64,000 nucleotides of DNA from Strigamia acuminata (taxonomy: Eukaryota; Arthropoda; Chilopoda; Geophilomorpha; Linotaeniidae), in contig OX442314.1 in assembly GCA_949358305.1 (NCBI GenBank), positions 38,909,211 to 38,973,210 on the forward strand, written 5' to 3'. Shown in pieces: positions 46,472 through 57,087 of this stretch. The translations under genes and the position numbers were made by a program. Numbering within the stretch: position 1 is the first letter of the stretch; each line of letters begins with the position of its first letter. Under the pieces are notes generated by a model that saw only the letters and a program-made list of their open reading frames with translations, was not told where the DNA came from and did no database searches.

Positions 46472-48882
46472 ATACAACATACAGTAATGTTAAAATATAA
46501 TACGGAGTAACAAATTAAATAATACTAAAAATTAAGATTTATAAAGCTCTGCTTTCTGCTTTTAGCGAATATAAGCAGTCAACTTACAAATCTTGACCAA
46601 CTCTAACTACACACATAATTAAACTTTTCATCTTTTGCTACCTCAATTTTTAAATTTACACAAATGCAATGAAACCATTGATCACATTGATCACAACTCA
46701 CCCAGTCATCATGGTCAGAATTATTACTTTTTAAATCATCGGACTTTTTACAAATGCCACAGTCCTCAATCGAAACTATTTCTTTTTAAGTAATTTCCAA
46801 TTATAGATTTATAAATCAAGTAACGAAAATCTTGTGTATTGAAATGTTCTAACAATTGTTTATTTTGGGAAATTTGATGTGCAAACCAACACACAAAAAC
46901 ACCACAGCTAGAAACATCAGTTTGTAGTAGATGTGACATAATTGTGCAGGGCCATGACATTGTTTCAACTTCAAATTTCTTTTTGATTAAAGCTAATATC
47001 TTAATAAATATATTTTTTTCATTATCTCCTGGTTCATGGCCAAGAGGATCCAAATAAAGCAACCGCTGTGCTTTAAGGCTGATTACAATCAAAGTCCAAT
47101 GATTTAAGTTTTTGATCTAAGAGGAAAATATTACGTTTTTCCGTCTGATTGTTTGTGTCTCTGTCGTCATCGCCTTCCAGAAGAAGTTCTGAAGTCCAGT
47201 CGAATCCCAAATTACGTACATTTCTTATGCTTGTATTTTCCTGTTTTGGTTAATTTTTTGCCATTTCTGCTAAGAAATCGATTCTTTGTGATTTCTTTTC
47301 CATTTTTTACAGATTCTGCAGCTGAAATAGTCGCCCAAATACACTTGAATACGCTGCAACTGTCGGTGAAGTATGTCAGTTTTTTATTTTTATTAAAAAA
47401 AGCAGTTAAAAATATTATTTCAATTTTTTTATAACAGTTTTTAATAATTGGGGTTTTTTTATGCAGTTTTTCATTAGCTACTGGTTTACTCGGCCTCTGG
47501 TTGTGGTGCATCTAGGCGGGTCACCGACTCCTTCCAGAACCCTGTTACTTCGCGGCCCATAGTTTGAACACACGATCACAGGCATGGTGTCCAGCGTGGC
47601 CCAGGTGCGTTCGGGGACCGTCCAGGCGCCTTCAGATGGTCGAGAATGCCTAGAAAAATGATAAAAACGATCAAAAACGAGTAGAAATTGAAGAAAATCT
47701 TAAAAATCCGTTAAAAATGAATTTTACAAAATGGCTGGTCACTTTTTACGGTGTCCAGCGTGGCCCAGGTGCGTTCGGGGACCGTGAGAGTCTAGCTCTC
47801 CAAATCGTGTGGTACCCAATCCCGACAGCAAACAGCCACAGCTCCTGTAGCATGACAGCCACAGCTCCTGTAGCATGACATCCACAGCTCCTGTAGCATG
47901 ACATCCGCAGGTGGCCCAGCGTTGAGTTCAAGCATTTCTCTGGTCAGCCTCTTTATGCCAAATATTTTTGCGAGCCACGTCCAGAAAGCATCAATCTCTG
48001 CGCACTCAAACAATGAGTGATTGAAGTCTTCTGCAAGTCCACACCTCGCGCAGTTGGGAGAAGCCATCAATCCCCACATTCTGAGTGTTGTATTACAGAA
48101 TAATGCTCTGTGCGACACTCGTCAAACAAGGTTTTCGATGTCACGTGACCAGCCACCTCTCCAAATGTGTTGCCAGCAAGTACTGACAAGATGTCCAATT
48201 GCAATGAGCCCTTTTCTTTGGTTTCCACTTTTTTTCCATTTGTACCAGTACCAATGAACCAATTTCTTTTTTTGTCAGTCCTGTGGCATCGGTTGGCGCA
48301 ATAATGGTTTCAGTTCCTTTTCGAACCATCGAGCAGGGCAATTGGAACGGGTGTATTTATTCTCTCCCGTGTAACTTTCCCACTTCCTGCTCTGCATTCA
48401 GAGGTAGTGCACGTAGGATGGCCACCAATAGCACTTGTCCTTTAGGTGGAGACATGAGAGGCAGGTCGAGATCAGGGCAGAGTCCAGAAAGGTTTTGACA
48501 TCGGTGAGTTCAATGCCACCGTCCCGTTTCCTCATCTGTGTTTTTATTCTTGCAATTGGTGGGCGTTTGCAGCTATATTTCCATAAAAATCCATGTAATT
48601 GCAGTTGAATCCTTTTCAATCCCCGTGTGGTTGGCGAATGGATTGTACTAAGGTACTTGATTTTTGGGAAGGTGTGGCTCTTGATGAACTGCGCCTTCCT
48701 TTTATAAGAAAGTGTGCTTCCCTCCCATTGGTCAAGCTTCGCTTGTATGGTCTCTTCTGTTCTCCTTCAGCTGGTCACTCTGCATGCTTTTGCCCATATG
48801 ATTAGAAAAAAGGATTCCAAGAATCTTGATTTCTGTTTGCCCCCAGTCGATGGGAAAGTCCGCAAGTTGTTCCGTGCAAATG
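46472..48882 (-). mobile_element. Composite transposon copy A: LINE RT C-terminal region, Ulp1-like protease, PHD finger
   Basis: In minus orientation this begins with the 3' half of a non-LTR reverse transcriptase ORF: FLWKYSCKRPPIARIKTQMR followed by GGIELTDVKTFLDSALIS, later NCARCGLAEDFNHSLFECAE, the zf-RVT type end. Then, across about 0.3 kb of repeats, come a Ulp1/C48-like segment (NHWTLIVIS, LLYLDPLGH, DVSSCGVFVCWFAH; catalytic His, Asp and Cys candidates) and a PHD-type zinc finger near 46600-46770, frameshifted from the protease by a 2-bp difference from copy B. The 5' side is cut at about 48882. A CCACAGCTCCTGTAGCATGA tract at 47830-47910 is present in three tandem copies. Confidence 0.65.
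46766..47110 (-). mobile_element. Ulp1/SENP-like cysteine protease fragment
   Basis: The minus-strand frame from about 47110 encodes NHWTLIVISLKAQRLLYLDP, then about 60 residues later VSSCGVFVCWFAHQISQN. Spacing of His-Trp, Asp and Ser-Cys-Gly agrees with the C48 (SUMO/Ulp1) peptidase core, which many large DNA transposons carry. The N-terminal half of the protease is missing or scattered in 47212-47511. It lies within composite copy A and is absent from copy B. Confidence 0.55.
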
Positions 48883-48901
48883 AATACACCGCTCACTGCC
48901 G

Positions 48902-49205
48902 GTGGCACGTTTGTTTCACGTGACTCGTCATTCTTATTCTTTTCTTCTACCTTGGGTTCGTTGCCGTCATTCTAGTCGGTTTCCTCGTCGTTTTCTTCGT
49001 CGTCGTCTTCGATTCCCGCTTCCTCTCGTAACACTTGGCGCAGCAAACTCAGGTAGTCAAATTTTAGTTTTGGTGGCGCAATATTGCGCGCCCGCAACAA
49101 CGGTCTAATGTCCTGGATCCGCAGCCGCTCCCACTCGTCGTCTGCCGGCAGCTCCCCGCGTTGAATTTTCGCCAACACCGCCGCTCGCTTTTGCTTTGCA
49201 GCCAT
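48902..49205 (-). CDS. Small ORF with SAP-like helix pair and acidic tail, broken downstream
   Basis: The ATG at 49205 opens a 77-codon frame to the stop at 48972. After a basic start, DIRPLLRARNIAPPKLKFDY followed by LSLLRQVLRE has the helix-turn-helix look of a SAP DNA-binding motif. The tail is Glu/Asp-rich. The same acidic reading continues past the TAG (NDGNEPKVEEKNKNDESRE) until composite copy A begins at about 48890. This suggests a longer protein interrupted by a stop and then by a LINE. It may be the N-terminus of a retroelement gag, or a host gene fragment. No homologue is recognised with confidence. Confidence 0.35.
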
Positions 49206-49737
49206 CTCGTTTTTTTTTTTTTTAAAGTTCAATTTTACCTCGCGTCGTCCCAGCAAATCGCTCTCCTTTATTCCCGGACCTTTCACGTGGCTCCTCACTG
49301 CTCGAACTTCGTCTCGTCGCAAAACGATCGTCGTCTCGTTTTGTTTGTCGTCTATTCGTTTCTTCTACTCAATTGTTCATCTGCTTATTTGTTCAGTCGC
49401 ATTCAAAATTCTTTCACCCCACTTCTGATGTGAACTTTCATGAATGTTGTTTTTGAAATGAAAATCAGCGGACAAGAAACACGTCTTTGCTTTTTGACAA
49501 CTATATCTCAAGTGTCCTTCTTTATTGAAACAACCAGGGCTTCTCCCCCTTTGCACGACAGCCTTGATTGGCTGCTCACAATAATTACCCCGCTTGGGTG
49601 GTCATTGGGCGGCAGCGTCCGATGACCCCCCAAGCAACGCGCGCTGGTGGTCCTCAAGCATCACAAGTTTGATTCCCCCCTGCAACGCGTGCCAATGACC
49701 CCGAAACTCTACAGGTTATTTTGTTTCATATTGCATT
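49206..49737. other. No gene seen
   Basis: About 0.5 kb with a GC-rich centre (CCCGCTTGGGTGGTCATTGG and repeated GACCCC near 49590-49700). It could be a regulatory or terminal part of one of the neighbouring retroelements. Nothing definite. Confidence 0.3.
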
Positions 49738-50400
49738 TTATTTGCACAGCACTTTGATCCTCATAAGTGGTTTTATTCTGGTTAATGGCTTTCTGGGGTT
49801 CGATTGATTCTTGGTATCCCTGTCAAGGCCATGTTGGGCGTTGCAGTTAGCTGAGGTGTGATCTACCTCTTTGCAAAATTTGCAAGAGGACTTACAGCTC
49901 TTGCTGAGATGGGCAACTTGATAGCAATTAAAGCATTTTGTGGACTTACATTCTGACGCCAAATGTTCCGTTTCTTTACATGTTCTGCAAGTTTTCACCA
50001 TTCCTGGGTACAGAATTACTCCCGTGCTGCGTTGGATCACTATTGTTGGTGGTAGTGTGGTGAATCTCATCCGCAGCCTCACATTTTCAGTTTTGATGTT
50101 GCCCCGTATCATTTCAAAGCGATGGGCGAGCATCGTTCCGTACTTGGACATTTCCTCGATCACTTTTTCAATTGGTGTCGGTGAGAGAAGTCCACGAATG
50201 AAGATCCATCGGCCCTGGTCGAAAGGTTTCAAAAATTCGATTGCACGGTTTTTTCATTTTTTTATACCATGCTGTATCAGGTCCATTGCACTTTGTTTTG
50301 AGTTTAGATGGACAAAGTAATTGCCCTTGCCCATTGAGTCCATTCCGCTGATTGTGTGGTTTTCGTTTCCGTTAATTTTTAACACATCAAAAATGGATTG
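49738..50400 (-). mobile_element. LINE ORF1-like remnant with zinc knuckles
   Basis: The minus frame 50232-49738 encodes GRWIFIRGLLSPTPIEKVIE, then NIKTENVRLRMRFTTLPPTI. A cysteine-rich end follows with CRTCKETEHLASEC, CFNCYQVAHLSKSC and CKFCKEVDHTSANC, three knuckles of C-x2-C-x4-H-x4-C form. The reading can be followed upstream to about 50400 (MDSMGKGNYFVHLNSKQSAM) across one in-frame TGA near 50260. This is the nucleic-acid-binding ORF1 of a non-LTR retrotransposon, and it may belong to the same family as the RT pieces on either side. Confidence 0.65.
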
Positions 50401-51213
50401 GTGAATAATTTATGGATGGGCAATACCCGCAATTTTCCTAGAAATAGAGAAGTATTCCTTGATGAGTGAGACAATATTTATTAAAATTCTAATTTCCAAC
50501 CTACCATTGTATTTCCCAACTAAATTAAATAGCCAAGTGTATACTCATTTTACATTTTTAAACTGGCCATGTTTGAGGTAGGGAATTAGTGGCAAAGTTA
50601 AGATGGTTAAAGTTGTTACTTTATTTATCAGTGGAGTTGATACGACTATCCATGTCATTTTTTAATTTTAATATAAGTAATCCCTGTTAAAATAAAATGC
50701 ATTTTGTATTAATTCATTTATTGTGAAAAAAATTACCACAATTCCTTACACATTTAATGCCATTCGAGCCAAAGAAAACTACCAATTTATTTGGTAGTAG
50801 CTGATTTTTTAAGAAATTTGTCAAACCAATAATTTTTAAACCGCTTTTACAGTATTTCGGTTCTAAAAAAACGAAAAAAAAATCAAAATTATGAAAAAAT
50901 AAGTCAAGTATGTAGGTGAATGGACTGAATTGTCATTACCACTTGACTTAAATGTGGATTTCAAAAATTGCACCATTTGGCTGTCACCGGCAATGCTGTA
51001 TCCATTTATTTCTGGTTACATTTCTTATGCGGTACTGCATAAATAAAATAGGGAACAATTTACATTAAAAATTAAAATATTACTTCACAGAAAGTTTTAA
51101 CTCAGCTTATGTTTGAAGCTCACTCACCACATCAAGGTACTGACTCAAAGAGTGAGTTATTAGTTTATTAGTTTATGAATAAAAAGCTTAAAACAACACA
51201 TGCAATATAACTA
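50401..51213. other. AT-rich stretch, nothing recognised
   Basis: About 0.8 kb with no frame above noise and no obvious tandem repeat. It leads into the 25-bp minisatellite at 51214. Confidence 0.4.
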
Positions 51214-51320
51214 CAAAAGGCAATACTTGAAATAACTACAAAAGGCAATACTTGAAATAACTACAAAAGGCAATACTTGAAATAACTACAAAAGGCAATA
51301 CTTGAAATAACTACAAATAT
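51214..51320. repeat. 25-bp minisatellite, four to five copies
   Basis: Same AAAGGCAATACTTGAAATAA plus CTACA monomer as at 46147-46471, again directly left of the composite element. The repeat therefore belongs to the element family, lying at its minus-strand 3' end, rather than to the gypsy fragment it touches in the first location. Confidence 0.85.
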
Positions 51321-51446
51321 CACTACAACGTACAGTAATGTTAAAATATAATAACAAATTAATTAATATTTAAAATTAAGATTTGTAAAGCTCTGCTTTC
51401 TGCTTTTAGCGAATATAAGCAGTCAACTTACAAAGCTTAACCAACT

Positions 51447-51779
51447 CTAACTACAAACATAATTAAACTTTTCATCTTTTGCTACCTCTATTTTTAAATT
51501 TACACAAATGCAATGAAACCATTGATCACAACTCACCCAGTCATCATGGTCAGTATTACTACTTTTTAAATCGGACTTTTTACAAATTCCACAGTCCTCA
51601 ATCGAAACAATATTTCTTTTTAAATAATTTCCAATTATAGATTTATAAATCAAGTAACGAAAATCTTGTGCAATTAAAAATATTATTTCAATTTTTTTAT
51701 AACAGTTTTTAATAATTGGGGTTTTTTTAAGCAGTTTTTCATTAGCTACTGGTTTACTCGGCCTCTGGTTGTGGTGCAT
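51447..51779 (-). mobile_element. PHD-type zinc finger segment of composite copy B
   Basis: A 110-codon minus frame ends with EDCGICKKSDL, then DDWVSCDQWFHCICVNLKIE and FNYVC. The spacing C-x2-C, W-x2-C-x3-W-x-H-x2-C and a terminal VC fit a PHD finger, a reader of histone tails. In copy A the corresponding sequence is intact as DNA but out of frame with the protease. Confidence 0.6.
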
Positions 51780-52854
51780 CTAGGCGTGTCACCAACTCCT
51801 TCCAGAACCCTGTTACTTCTATTATGGTGAATCGTCTGTGGAATTGTGGTTTATTTCGCGGCTCATAGTTTGAACACACGATCACAGGCATGGTGTCCAG
51901 CGTGGTCCAGGTGCGTTCGGGGACCGTCCAGGCGCCTTCAGATGGTCGAGAATGCCTAGAAAAATGATAAAAACGATCAAAAACGAGTGAAAATTGAAGA
52001 AAACCTTAAAAATCCGTTAAAAATGAATTTTACAAAATGGCTGGTCACCTTTTATGGTGTACAGCATGGCCCAGGTGCGTTCGGGGGCCGTGAGAGTCTA
52101 GCTCTCCAAATGGTGTGGTACGCAATCCCGACAGCAAACAGCCACAGCTCCTGTAGCATGACATCCACAGGTGGCCCAGCGTTGAGTTCAAGCATTTCTC
52201 TGGTCAGCCTCGTTATGCCACCTCTCCAAATGTGTTGCCAGTAAGTACTGACAAGATTTCCAATTGCAATGAGCTTTTTTTCTTTGGTTTCCACTTTCTT
52301 CCCATTTGTACCAGTACCAATGAACCAACTTCTTTTTTTGCCAGTCCTGTGGCATCGGTAGGCGCAATAATGGTTTCAGTTCCTCATGTGCCTTTTCGAA
52401 CCATCGAGTAGGTTAATTGGAACGGGTGTATTTATTCTCACCCATGTAACTTTCCCACTTCCTGCTCAGCATTCAGAGGTAGTGCACGTAGGATGGCCAC
52501 CAATAGCACTTGTTCTTTAAGTGGAGACATGAGAGGCAGGTCGAGATCAGGGCAGAGTCCAGAAAGGTTTTGACATCGGTGAGTTCAATGCCACCGTCCC
52601 GTTTCCTCATCTGTGTTTTTATTCTTGCAATTGGTGGGCGTTTGCAGCTATATTTCCATAAAAATCCATGTAATTGCAGTTGAATCCTTTTCAATCCCCG
52701 TGTGGTTGGCGAATGGATTGTACTAAGGTCCTTGATTTTTGGGAAGATGTGGCTCTTGATGAACTGCGCCTTCCTTTTATAAGAAAGTGTGCTTCCCTCC
52801 CATTGGTCAAGCTGCCCTTGTATGGTCTCTTCTGTTCTCCTCCAGCTGGTCACT

Positions 52855-53040
52855 GATATGTTTTATCAAAAGTGTAAATTATGTGTAATGGAACAAACTC
52901 AAACTGGAGTGGCCATTACAAGGATATGTAAATCAGTGTTTAATAAACGGTCAAGCAAGCAGGTGGCGCTGCGAGTGCAGCGTCACAAATAGTGATACGA
53001 AGTAAAACAAATGCAAAATACAATTATGCTAAGTGGAGCA
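52855..53040. mobile_element. 186-bp insertion in LINE copy B flanked by GTCACT
   Basis: GTCACT is at 52849-52854 and 53041-53046. Copy A has the uninterrupted sequence GCTGGTCACTCTGCATGC at the corresponding site, so the 186 bp are a later arrival in copy B. The insert contains GGTGGCGCTGCGAGTGCAGC and has no terminal inverted repeat that I can see; it may be a short SINE-like or non-autonomous element. Confidence 0.65.
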
Positions 53041-53597
53041 GTCACTCTGCTTTTGCCCATATGATTAGAAAAAAGGATTCCAAGAATCTTGATCTCCGGT
53101 TGCCCCCAGTCGATGGGAAAGTCCGCAAGTTGTTCAGTGACCCATTGTCTTTCTGTGCAAATGCCCTTGCTTTTTTCATATTGAGTTGGCTGTCTGTGGC
53201 GGCACGGAAATCATCAAAGGCAGCTTTGGCCCATCTCAAGGAGCTTCCCGTGGCGGTGGTGATGGTCATGTCATCCACAAATGCAGTTGTCTTAAATTCT
53301 CTGCCCTGCATCACAATTCCTCTAATTCGATCGTCATGTTGGATTTTTTTCAGAAGTGGGTCGATATAAGTTAGGTAGAGACTCATAGACAGGGGGCATC
53401 CCTGTCTAACCCCGGATTTCATTCCAAATGTTTTCGTTTGCTTCTGATTTATGACCAAATTCCATAGCGTTAACAAATAAGGAGCCATTCGCGATTTAAA
53501 AGTTTTATAGAACTCAACGGGGAGTCCATCAAGTCCTGAGCATTTCCCATTTTTTAATTTGCCAATTATGTCTTCTATTTCCTTTGTGGTGCGCACA

Positions 53598-54132
53598 GTT
53601 TCTGTAAATTAATGGTTGTTGCAAAGATTAAAATTTTATCATCTACCCCGTCAGTAACCGCTAAAAAGTTATCGTGGTTAATTGTTTCTCTCCAAATAGT
53701 AAGTAAAGCAATATCGCGTAGTGAATTCGGCAATGCAGGAATGTCTTTGTGGCGTTGATTGTATAATCCCGTACGTGCGTTATCGAAAGTTGGCAACACC
53801 GCTGCAACTTCAGCATCTGGAGGTCCGACACTTGCAATTACATTTCGATAAGCTTGCGGTATCGTCAAAAAATGATTCGCTCTCACGTCTTCTTTCATTT
53901 GGGCTTTTAACTGTTTAGCGACGACTTGTCCCGGGTCCGGTGCATGGTTGTGAACACCTTGATGACTATCGTACAAGTCATTAAGCAAAACAACTGTTGC
54001 CCTACAACCGTTATTACATTTCCAATAAGATTTAAAATTTGCTGGTACACGCTTCGAAATTCGATATAGGAAGCCCTGATGCAATAATAATTTGCCGGTT
54101 GATTTGGTTTTGATAAACGAAATGTCATTCAT
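53598..54132 (-). mobile_element. FLYWCH zinc-finger protein, truncated by a LINE
   Basis: The ATG at 54132 opens a frame with LLHQGFLYRISKRVPANFKS, YWKCNNGCRATVVL and, 18 residues on, HNHAPD: the FLYWCH pattern (F-L-Y, W-C, C, H-x-H). The following 100 residues (QAYRNVIASVGPPDAEVAAV and onwards) resemble the region before a MULE-type transposase as found in many invertebrate proteins. Reading ends within the LINE at 53597 (IFATTINLQ is the last likely native sequence), so the transposase core is missing. It was probably part of a Mutator-like element or a host gene derived from one. Confidence 0.6.
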
Positions 54133-55738
54133 GATGCGAATGAAACGACTTAAACGACTGAAACGACTAGAAACGACTGAAACGACTGAAGTGATTTTAT
54201 TCGGGAAATACTATGATTTAAATACGATTTAAATACGACACTTAGCCATGATTGGCTATTCACATGGAACGTCTGGTGGACGCATACGTACGATGAGTAA
54301 GCGACCCCTGGTTGTTTTGTTTTGTTTTGTTTTAAAACAATAAAATAAAAAAGTTTAACAATTTATTATTTACTGTTTCGTCATGCCGCTGCCAATATTG
54401 AAAGCGCGGCATGAATTCCCGTAAATTTGCGTGCGAGCGAAGCAGGAAAGCTTCAAATCGATCGTAGACGAAGACGAAGACGTTTCGACGGCATCATGTA
54501 CGCGATTTCCGGCAACTTCGAAAATGTGTGGAAATGTGTGGAAATGTGTGGAAATGATTAATAATTGATTGTAAATTGCATGTAAATAATGAGGCATTTA
54601 TTCCAGTAAAGCAAAAAACAAAAAAAAAAAACGAACAAATTTGAAAATTTGAAAATTTTGATAATTTATTGATTGCTTCGTTTTTCCCGATTCGGCGAAA
54701 CGGGAATTCCCGATTCGGCGAAACGGGAAATTCAGATTCGGCGAAACAGGATTCGGCGAAACAGGACATTACCCAAACAACTGGTCAGGCCGGTGTCAAG
54801 TGCATGAACCTCGCTCACAGTTTCTTATTTAAATTCAAGTGTTTTTTTTTTTCTATTTTGTTTCGTAAAAAATTGGCTTTTTTTATTTTCGGCCGGAATA
54901 CACAGCAATTTTTTCCTTTGTTCGGGCTACGCACTTTGCACTGTACAATTTGGTAATCCCGAAATGCTTTGTCAACATTAAAGTACATTTTTGGGATAAA
55001 AAATGCAGTTTTTGTTGTTTGAAATGTAGTGGGAAATATATTGTTCTTTGCCACAAATGCTGTTTTTATGATTATTATTATATTCGCTTTCAAAACGTAA
55101 AATTTGTTTTTTTTTAACATCAAAAACACAATTTTTACCATACAAGTTTCCATTTGTTGCCTGCTGCCAACCCCCATGATCCAAGGATAACTTTAACACT
55201 TATTAACATGGTCAATGTGTTGGGCAACCAATGCCGCCGCAACAGGTAAGAAATGCATGACGCATGCAATCAGTGCACAGAATGATGACAAAAACACATC
55301 CACAATTGCTGAGATATCCCAGCACAAATGCCATAAAATCGATGTTCCAGCTAAAGGATCGTCTTTTTTTAATGCTATAAAATCAATGTTGTTGCTATAA
55401 AATCGATGTTTCAGCTAAAAAACCATTGTTTTGACTATAAAATCGATGTTTTTGCATATGAAATCAATATTTCGGCTATATGATTGTTGTTTTCACCTAT
55501 AAAATCGATAATGTGTGTTTTGGTGTATTAGTCAATTTGTTGCATGCTCAAAAAAGAAAAACAGCTGTTCCCAACCCCCATGAGCCAAGGATAACATTAA
55601 CACAGTATCAACATACTTGTTAACTTGTAACCAACAAACCAAGACCCGGTCCCAATCATGTTTCACAGCATTATTTCCACACAACACAAACAATGTCATA
55701 AATAATAAAAACAACTGTTACACACTGTTACACAGAAA
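54133..55738. other. Repeat-rich stretch without a gene
   Basis: Contains short tandem tracts: GAAACGACT repeats at 54147-54190, GAAATGTGTG x4 at 54518-54555, GATTCGGCGAAACGGGAATT-type repeats at 54690-54765, and CTATAAAATCGATGTT repeats at 55330-55510. The phrase CCCCCATGATCCAAGGATAA at 55172 recurs with one change at 55575. No coding frame is supported. Confidence 0.5.
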
Positions 55739-55952
55739 ATGGCCGAGAAAATAGAGGTAAGGACAACCGAGACATACAACATGTATTTTCTTGTGACTTC
55801 CAATATCACATGTTTTTTTTCATTTTCCATTTTTTCTTTTCATCCAGCCCGCGTCTTTGCCTTCCCAATCACCATCTTCATCTCCATCCAGTCTTTCCGA
55901 GGTAGAAGCCCACCTCGCTGATGGATCAAAAACAATTCGAAATATGAGTTAA
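55739..55952 (+). CDS. Possible two-exon small ORF (Ser/Pro-rich), unidentified
   Basis: An ATG in good context (AAAATGGCC) at 55739 is followed after six codons (MAEKIE) by a consensus donor GAG/GTAAGG. Ninety-one bp on, a pyrimidine-rich acceptor (TTTTTCTTTTCATCCAG) precedes an in-frame exon, PASLPSQSPSSSPSSLSEVE, running to TAA at 55950-55952, 40 residues in all. The good splice signals and kept frame are more than expected by chance for such a short stretch. However, it has no recognisable family, and it lies among transposons. It may be the N-terminus of a larger lost protein. Confidence 0.3.
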
Positions 55953-56400
55953 TTTGAAAACTATTTAATTGATTCTAGTGCAAAGTGGTTCGAATATCCA
56001 GAGAAAAAAAACAATAAATTGTTTAATAAATGCTTCAAATAAAAAAACAAAAACAATGCAATCAAACCTGCTCATCTTGAATGATGTCCTGCGTTGTCCA
56101 GTTGCACTCCACTGCCCAAATGGCTAGAAATCGCCAGGTAAATATGGGGCATTCACAGGCCTGGGAGGACAAGAACCTACAATGATAAGAAAAAGAACAC
56201 AAAGAACCAATTCCTTGTAAAAAAAAAAAACCAAAAAAAGGAAATACTTATCTTAAATATTAACCGAAGATGGCCAGTGAAATCAGCAAAAAAAAAACAC
56301 TTTAAACACCAATTCCTTGTCCCAAAAAAAAAAAAAAAAAAGGAAATACTTATCTGAAATAAACCTATACTGACTGCTGACTGCTGAAATTAAACATCAA

Positions 56401-56531
56401 TGCTACAAAGAAATACAGGGATTATAATTAATGCTCCAAAGAAATACAGGGATTATAATTAATGCTCCAAAGAAATACAGGGATTATAATTAATGCTCCA
56501 AAGAAATACAGGGATTATAATTAATGCTAAA
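56401..56531. repeat. 31-bp tandem repeat, four copies and a partial
   Basis: TGCTCCAAAGAAATACAGGG plus ATTATAATTAA repeats with starts at 56401 (TGCTAC variant), 56432, 56463, 56494 and a partial at 56525. The copies are nearly identical, so this is a young array. Confidence 0.85.
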
Positions 56532-56986
56532 AGAAACAGCTGCCCCGCCCCCCCTGGGTCTAAAGACCCTGCAAAGTTACTGTTCAGGTCTTCCTGTGCC
56601 TAAAGGCTCTGCAAAGTTGCTGTGGTTTAAAGTTGAGGGAGTTGTTGCTGTGGTTGGGCATTGTCGGCGGTGGGGATTGTTGCGACTGGGCCCAGTTGCA
56701 CGCTGGCGGGCCGACCGGTCGGGGGGGAGGGGCCTGGCTGCCGGTTCGGCCAGGGGGAGGGGTGCTTCGCTATCTAAAGATTCTAGGAGAAAAGTGTCTT
56801 TTTCCTTGCATTGCGATTGGTTAAAGCCGATTTCTTTGCCGTGCAATTGGCTGAAATTGGCTTCGTCATGTGATATTTAAGTGTGTCACGATTGGTCGCC
56901 GGCATTTAGTTTGATCCCTGCAGGTGGCGCAAACACGGCGTCCAGGGAAGGGGGCACTGGTGGCGCGTTATCGATTTTAATGAGCA

Positions 56987-57087
56987 CTAGGTGGCGTCAT
57001 ATCGAGCCGTCCAGAAGCGCCAGTGACGTGCCGTTGATGAAAACGCCCCCAGCGCCTCCTGGACGGCTGGGACGGAGCGCCACCTGG
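56987..57087. repeat. Inverted repeat with 28-bp arms
   Basis: CTAGGTGGCG and GAGCCGTCCAG at 56987-57014 face CTGGACGGCT and GCGCCACCTGG at 57059-57087, giving a possible stem with a few mismatches and a 44-bp loop. Outside lie more copies of GGTGGCGC. It may be a short foldback element or an end of a larger one. Confidence 0.55.

Larger units (their letters stand above)
51321..53597 (-). mobile_element. Composite transposon copy B: LINE RT with PHD finger
   Basis: In minus orientation an RT fragment (from 53596: NGKCSGLDGLPVEFYKTF, then SGVRQGCPLS and the catalytic-box variant FVDDM) is followed by the thumb and C-terminal region (52853-52470: FLWKYSCKRPPIARIKTQMR), then by 51779-51447 with a PHD finger. 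RT motifs between block 0 and motif B, including the motif A aspartate, are deleted. A 186-bp insertion (52855-53040) interrupts the RT. Relative to copy A, about 560 bp covering the Ulp1 segment is missing at 51668. The element starts exactly where the FLYWCH frame is lost, consistent with a 5'-truncated insertion. Confidence 0.7.
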
